Origin: Bacteroidales bacterium UBA1797
GTDB lineage: Bacteria > Bacteroidota > Bacteroidia > Bacteroidales > VadinHA17
DNA: 16,596 bases
NCBI GenBank assembly: GCA_002319885.1
Contig: DCFT01000021.1
Coordinates: 1 to 16,596, forward strand
Reading direction: 5' to 3'
The notes below the pieces were generated by a model. The model ran no database searches and was not told the origin of the DNA. It saw only the letters and a program-made list of their open reading frames with translations. Each line of letters opens with the position of its first letter. The first letter of the stretch is position 1. The position numbers and the translations under genes are program-made. Positions 14,660 to 16,596 of the stretch are shown here, one piece after another.

Positions 14660-16546
14660 TTATTTCAGATTGGGTTTTTTATAAGCGCTTTTTGTTTTAT
14701 ACGACTCAATTATGGAGTTCAGCATCTGCTCGGTTTCAGAAGCTCCTTCGCCAAGCAGAAATCCTATTTTCTGAACCATTTCCAGATTTTTATCGATCAC
14801 CTCACTTACCCTGCTGGTAACCTCTTCTCCCTGTACTTCAGGAGAATACAGATCGCGTATTATCGCGCCGCAAATCTTATTTTTTCTTATCGGGAAGATG
14901 GAAATATTCAGCATTTTGTCCTCAAAATGTACATCCTTGCTTACTACAGGTTCATCTTCCTTTATAACAAAGGTGAACATATTATAAACATTGAATGGGA
15001 TAAGTGTTTTCACATCGGCTCCTGCCAGGCCGGGTATGATATCTGATATAGCTTTTGCATCTTCACCTATTATGTTTATAAAACTTTGATTGGAGTGAAG
15101 TATCTTCAGATTATTGTCCACAATCACTACTCCTGTAGGAAGCTTCTCGAGCATATTATTCATCATGTCAGAGGCATTCTGGGCAATGTCTTTTTCATGT
15201 CTGGCAAGTTCTTCGGATTCTTTGAGAGCTTTTTTTGTCTCTGCAAGTTTCCTGTTGGTCTGTCTAAGTGTTTCAATATACTCCTGCTTATTTCGCAGAT
15301 TGAAGGTATGGCACATTTCAGGTATTGCAAGCCCTTTTGCAACTGTCGAAGCGAAGTTGCGACATGTAGGATACCCACATGCGCCACAGTTTAATTCCTC
15401 ATCAGGGTTGTTTTTGCCGATAATTTTAAGAACTTCGGTTATAGCCTCTTCAGGTGGTTCAGGAATTCTCTGATCATCAGGAATAAAGGTTCTTGAGAAA
15501 TCAATTTTTGACCATTTTTCCATGTTTTTCTGCCAGAGAGCTTTATCAAGCTTGCTTACTCTTTTTTCAGCATATCTGCGCACGAGTGCCCTTCTCCTGA
15601 AACGTTCGTTGTGATGTTGCATGCCCGGACCGAGTAAACATCCGTGGCAGAAGAAAAGGTTAAAGTGGTGCTGGATAGTATCAATATATTTGTCAAAATC
15701 ATTTATTGCCTCAAGTATTTCTTCTTTTCCCGAAGCTGTGATTACCCTGCTGGAAACCATATCCCTTTTTATTCCACCTGCCTGGATAATCCCTGCCGGC
15801 AAAGGATATAACGCTCCCCAGTTGCCATGAGGTGGATCAAAGTCGGACATTTTAACCAGTCTCTCCTGGATCTTGAATTCTTCAAATAGTTCTCGTAGTT
15901 CCACAAAAGTAAGTACTCCATCTACCAGATTTCCTGAATCATAAATAAGAGATTCATCTTTTGCATCAATGCATGGACCGATCTGTACCGTTGCTACTTC
16001 CGGACCGTATAGCCTTTTTACAACCATAGCAGTGGCAATAATCGGGGAAACCAGTGGCGCCAGATTAGGAACCAGCTCAGGGTGAAACTTCTCGACAAGC
16101 TTAACAATAGCAGGGCAGTTTGCTGTTATCAGATACTTTCCTTCAGCTTTCAGGAAAAGGTTTGCATATGCTGCCGCTATCAGATCAACTCCGAAGGAGT
16201 CTTCATGAACATAGTCAAACCCAAGTGATCTGATCATTGCAACGAACTTCCTGTAATCGGTTATATCATCAAACTCCGATGCAATGCTTGGTTCAATTAG
16301 TGCAGCGGTTTTTCTCCCCGAGGCCAGAAGCTTTTTTACCTCTTCCTTTGAATCGCGGAATTCAATAGCATGTGGTGAACAGGTAACATAGCAAAGTCCG
16401 CAACCAATGCACCGGTCAGGAAGTATGTATGGATGTGCCCTCTGGGGTTTGACTTCGATGGCATTTACAGGACAGACCCTTACACACGAATATGAATTTC
16501 TGCATTTTTCGTCATTAATATATACAACTGGATTCCTGTTTGTCAT
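14660..16546 (-). CDS. [FeFe]-hydrogenase-like iron-sulfur sensor with PAS domain (HydS/HfsB-like)
   Basis: A 628-residue cytoplasmic protein. Order: ferredoxin-type 4Fe-4S domain (about 8-62; Cys15, Cys21, Cys25 and Cys46, 49, 52, 56); [FeFe]-hydrogenase large-subunit-like domain (about 75-345); 4Fe-4S 'Fes' domain (Cys387, 390, 395, 412); coiled coil (about 418-460); PAS domain (about 460-565); helical tail. The hydrogenase motifs are divergent: T-A-N143-C144-P for TSCCP, G-P-C192 for MPC, and C300-H-G-C303 for the usual C-x3-C, so catalytic turnover is doubtful. The added Fes and PAS domains match sensory (group C, HydS-like) proteins rather than catalytic hydrogenases. It is the first visible gene of an operon with the SpoIIE phosphatase 5 bases downstream. 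A role sensing H2 or redox state is inferred. The ATG at 16546 gives a normal ferredoxin N-terminus. Confidence 0.88.
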   Translation of the reverse strand: MTNRNPVVYINDEKCRNSYSCVRVCPVNAIEVKPQRAHPYILPDRCIGCGLCYVTCSPHAIEFRDSKEEVKKLLASGRKTAALIEPSIASEFDDITDYRKFVAMIRSLGFDYVHEDSFGVDLIAAAYANLFLKAEGKYLITANCPAIVKLVEKFHPELVPNLAPLVSPIIATAMVVKRLYGPEVATVQIGPCIDAKDESLIYDSGNLVDGVLTFVELRELFEEFKIQERLVKMSDFDPPHGNWGALYPLPAGIIQAGGIKRDMVSSRVITASGKEEILEAINDFDKYIDTIQHHFNLFFCHGCLLGPGMQHHNERFRRRALVRRYAEKRVSKLDKALWQKNMEKWSKIDFSRTFIPDDQRIPEPPEEAITEVLKIIGKNNPDEELNCGACGYPTCRNFASTVAKGLAIPEMCHTFNLRNKQEYIETLRQTNRKLAETKKALKESEELARHEKDIAQNASDMMNNMLEKLPTGVVIVDNNLKILHSNQSFINIIGEDAKAISDIIPGLAGADVKTLIPFNVYNMFTFVIKEDEPVVSKDVHFEDKMLNISIFPIRKNKICGAIIRDLYSPEVQGEEVTSRVSEVIDKNLEMVQKIGFLLGEGASETEQMLNSIIESYKTKSAYKKPNLK

Positions 16547-16559
16547 ACTAATATTTTAA

Positions 16560-16596
16560 GTGACTAGAGTGGCTAGAGTGACTAAAGTGACTAAAG
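16560..16596 (+). repeat. 9-bp tandem repeat running off the window edge
   Basis: Four units GTGACTAGA, GTGGCTAGA, GTGACTAAA, GTGACTAAA are followed by a G at the last base, so the array may continue. It starts 13 bases upstream of the sensor gene's ATG, exactly where its 5' leader would lie. It is unrelated in sequence to the heptamer arrays near 1140-1250. Confidence 0.8.

Overview
The window reads as chromosomal DNA of an anaerobic or fermentative member of the Bacteroidota, probably a Bacteroidales/Marinilabiliales-type organism. This is inferred from gene content and style, not from a marker gene. The evidence is: a periplasmic propeller/Y_Y_Y sensor joined to a SpoIIE-type phosphatase, a GH9 glycosidase fused to a polysaccharide deacetylase, moderately AT-rich DNA, start codons without clear Shine-Dalgarno sequences, short palindromic intergenic repeats, and an [FeFe]-hydrogenase-like sensor protein. 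No rRNA, tRNA, CRISPR array, transposase or phage gene was seen.

Layout. Positions 1-7587 are on the + strand: the last codons of a truncated gene, overlapped by a Gfo/Idh/MocA dehydrogenase; a stretch with two heptamer arrays and a perfect palindrome; a GntP-type sugar-acid permease; a 1112-residue membrane sensor with a cytoplasmic PP2C/SpoIIE domain; and a metallo-beta-lactamase/beta-CASP hydrolase. Positions 7739-12580 are on the - strand: a YgjP-type zinc peptidase behind the secreted GH9-deacetylase fusion (one likely transcription unit), then a membrane metallophosphoesterase. The 445-base gap between the last two (10948-11392) carries a very good + strand terminator preceded by paired segments, although no + strand protein gene is evident there. 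A lone NUDIX hydrolase (12760-13194, +) is followed by a REP/MITE-like repeat cluster. Positions 13470-16546 (-) form a tight two-gene operon, an [FeFe]-hydrogenase-like 4Fe-4S/PAS protein followed by a SpoIIE phosphatase with an extra C-terminal domain. The window ends inside a nonamer tandem repeat.

How the parts may work together. The first genes look like uptake (GntP) and oxidation (Gfo/Idh/MocA) of a sugar acid or related polyol. The GH9-deacetylase fusion suggests attack on an acetylated amino-sugar polymer such as chitin/chitosan oligomers. The last operon looks like a redox or H2 sensor feeding a Ser/Thr phosphatase, the kind of module found near electron-bifurcating hydrogenase genes. 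The most interesting items are this sensor operon (non-canonical H-cluster motifs, a Ser in place of a cluster cysteine, an uncharacterised phosphatase C-terminus) and the orphan terminator with its possible small RNA.
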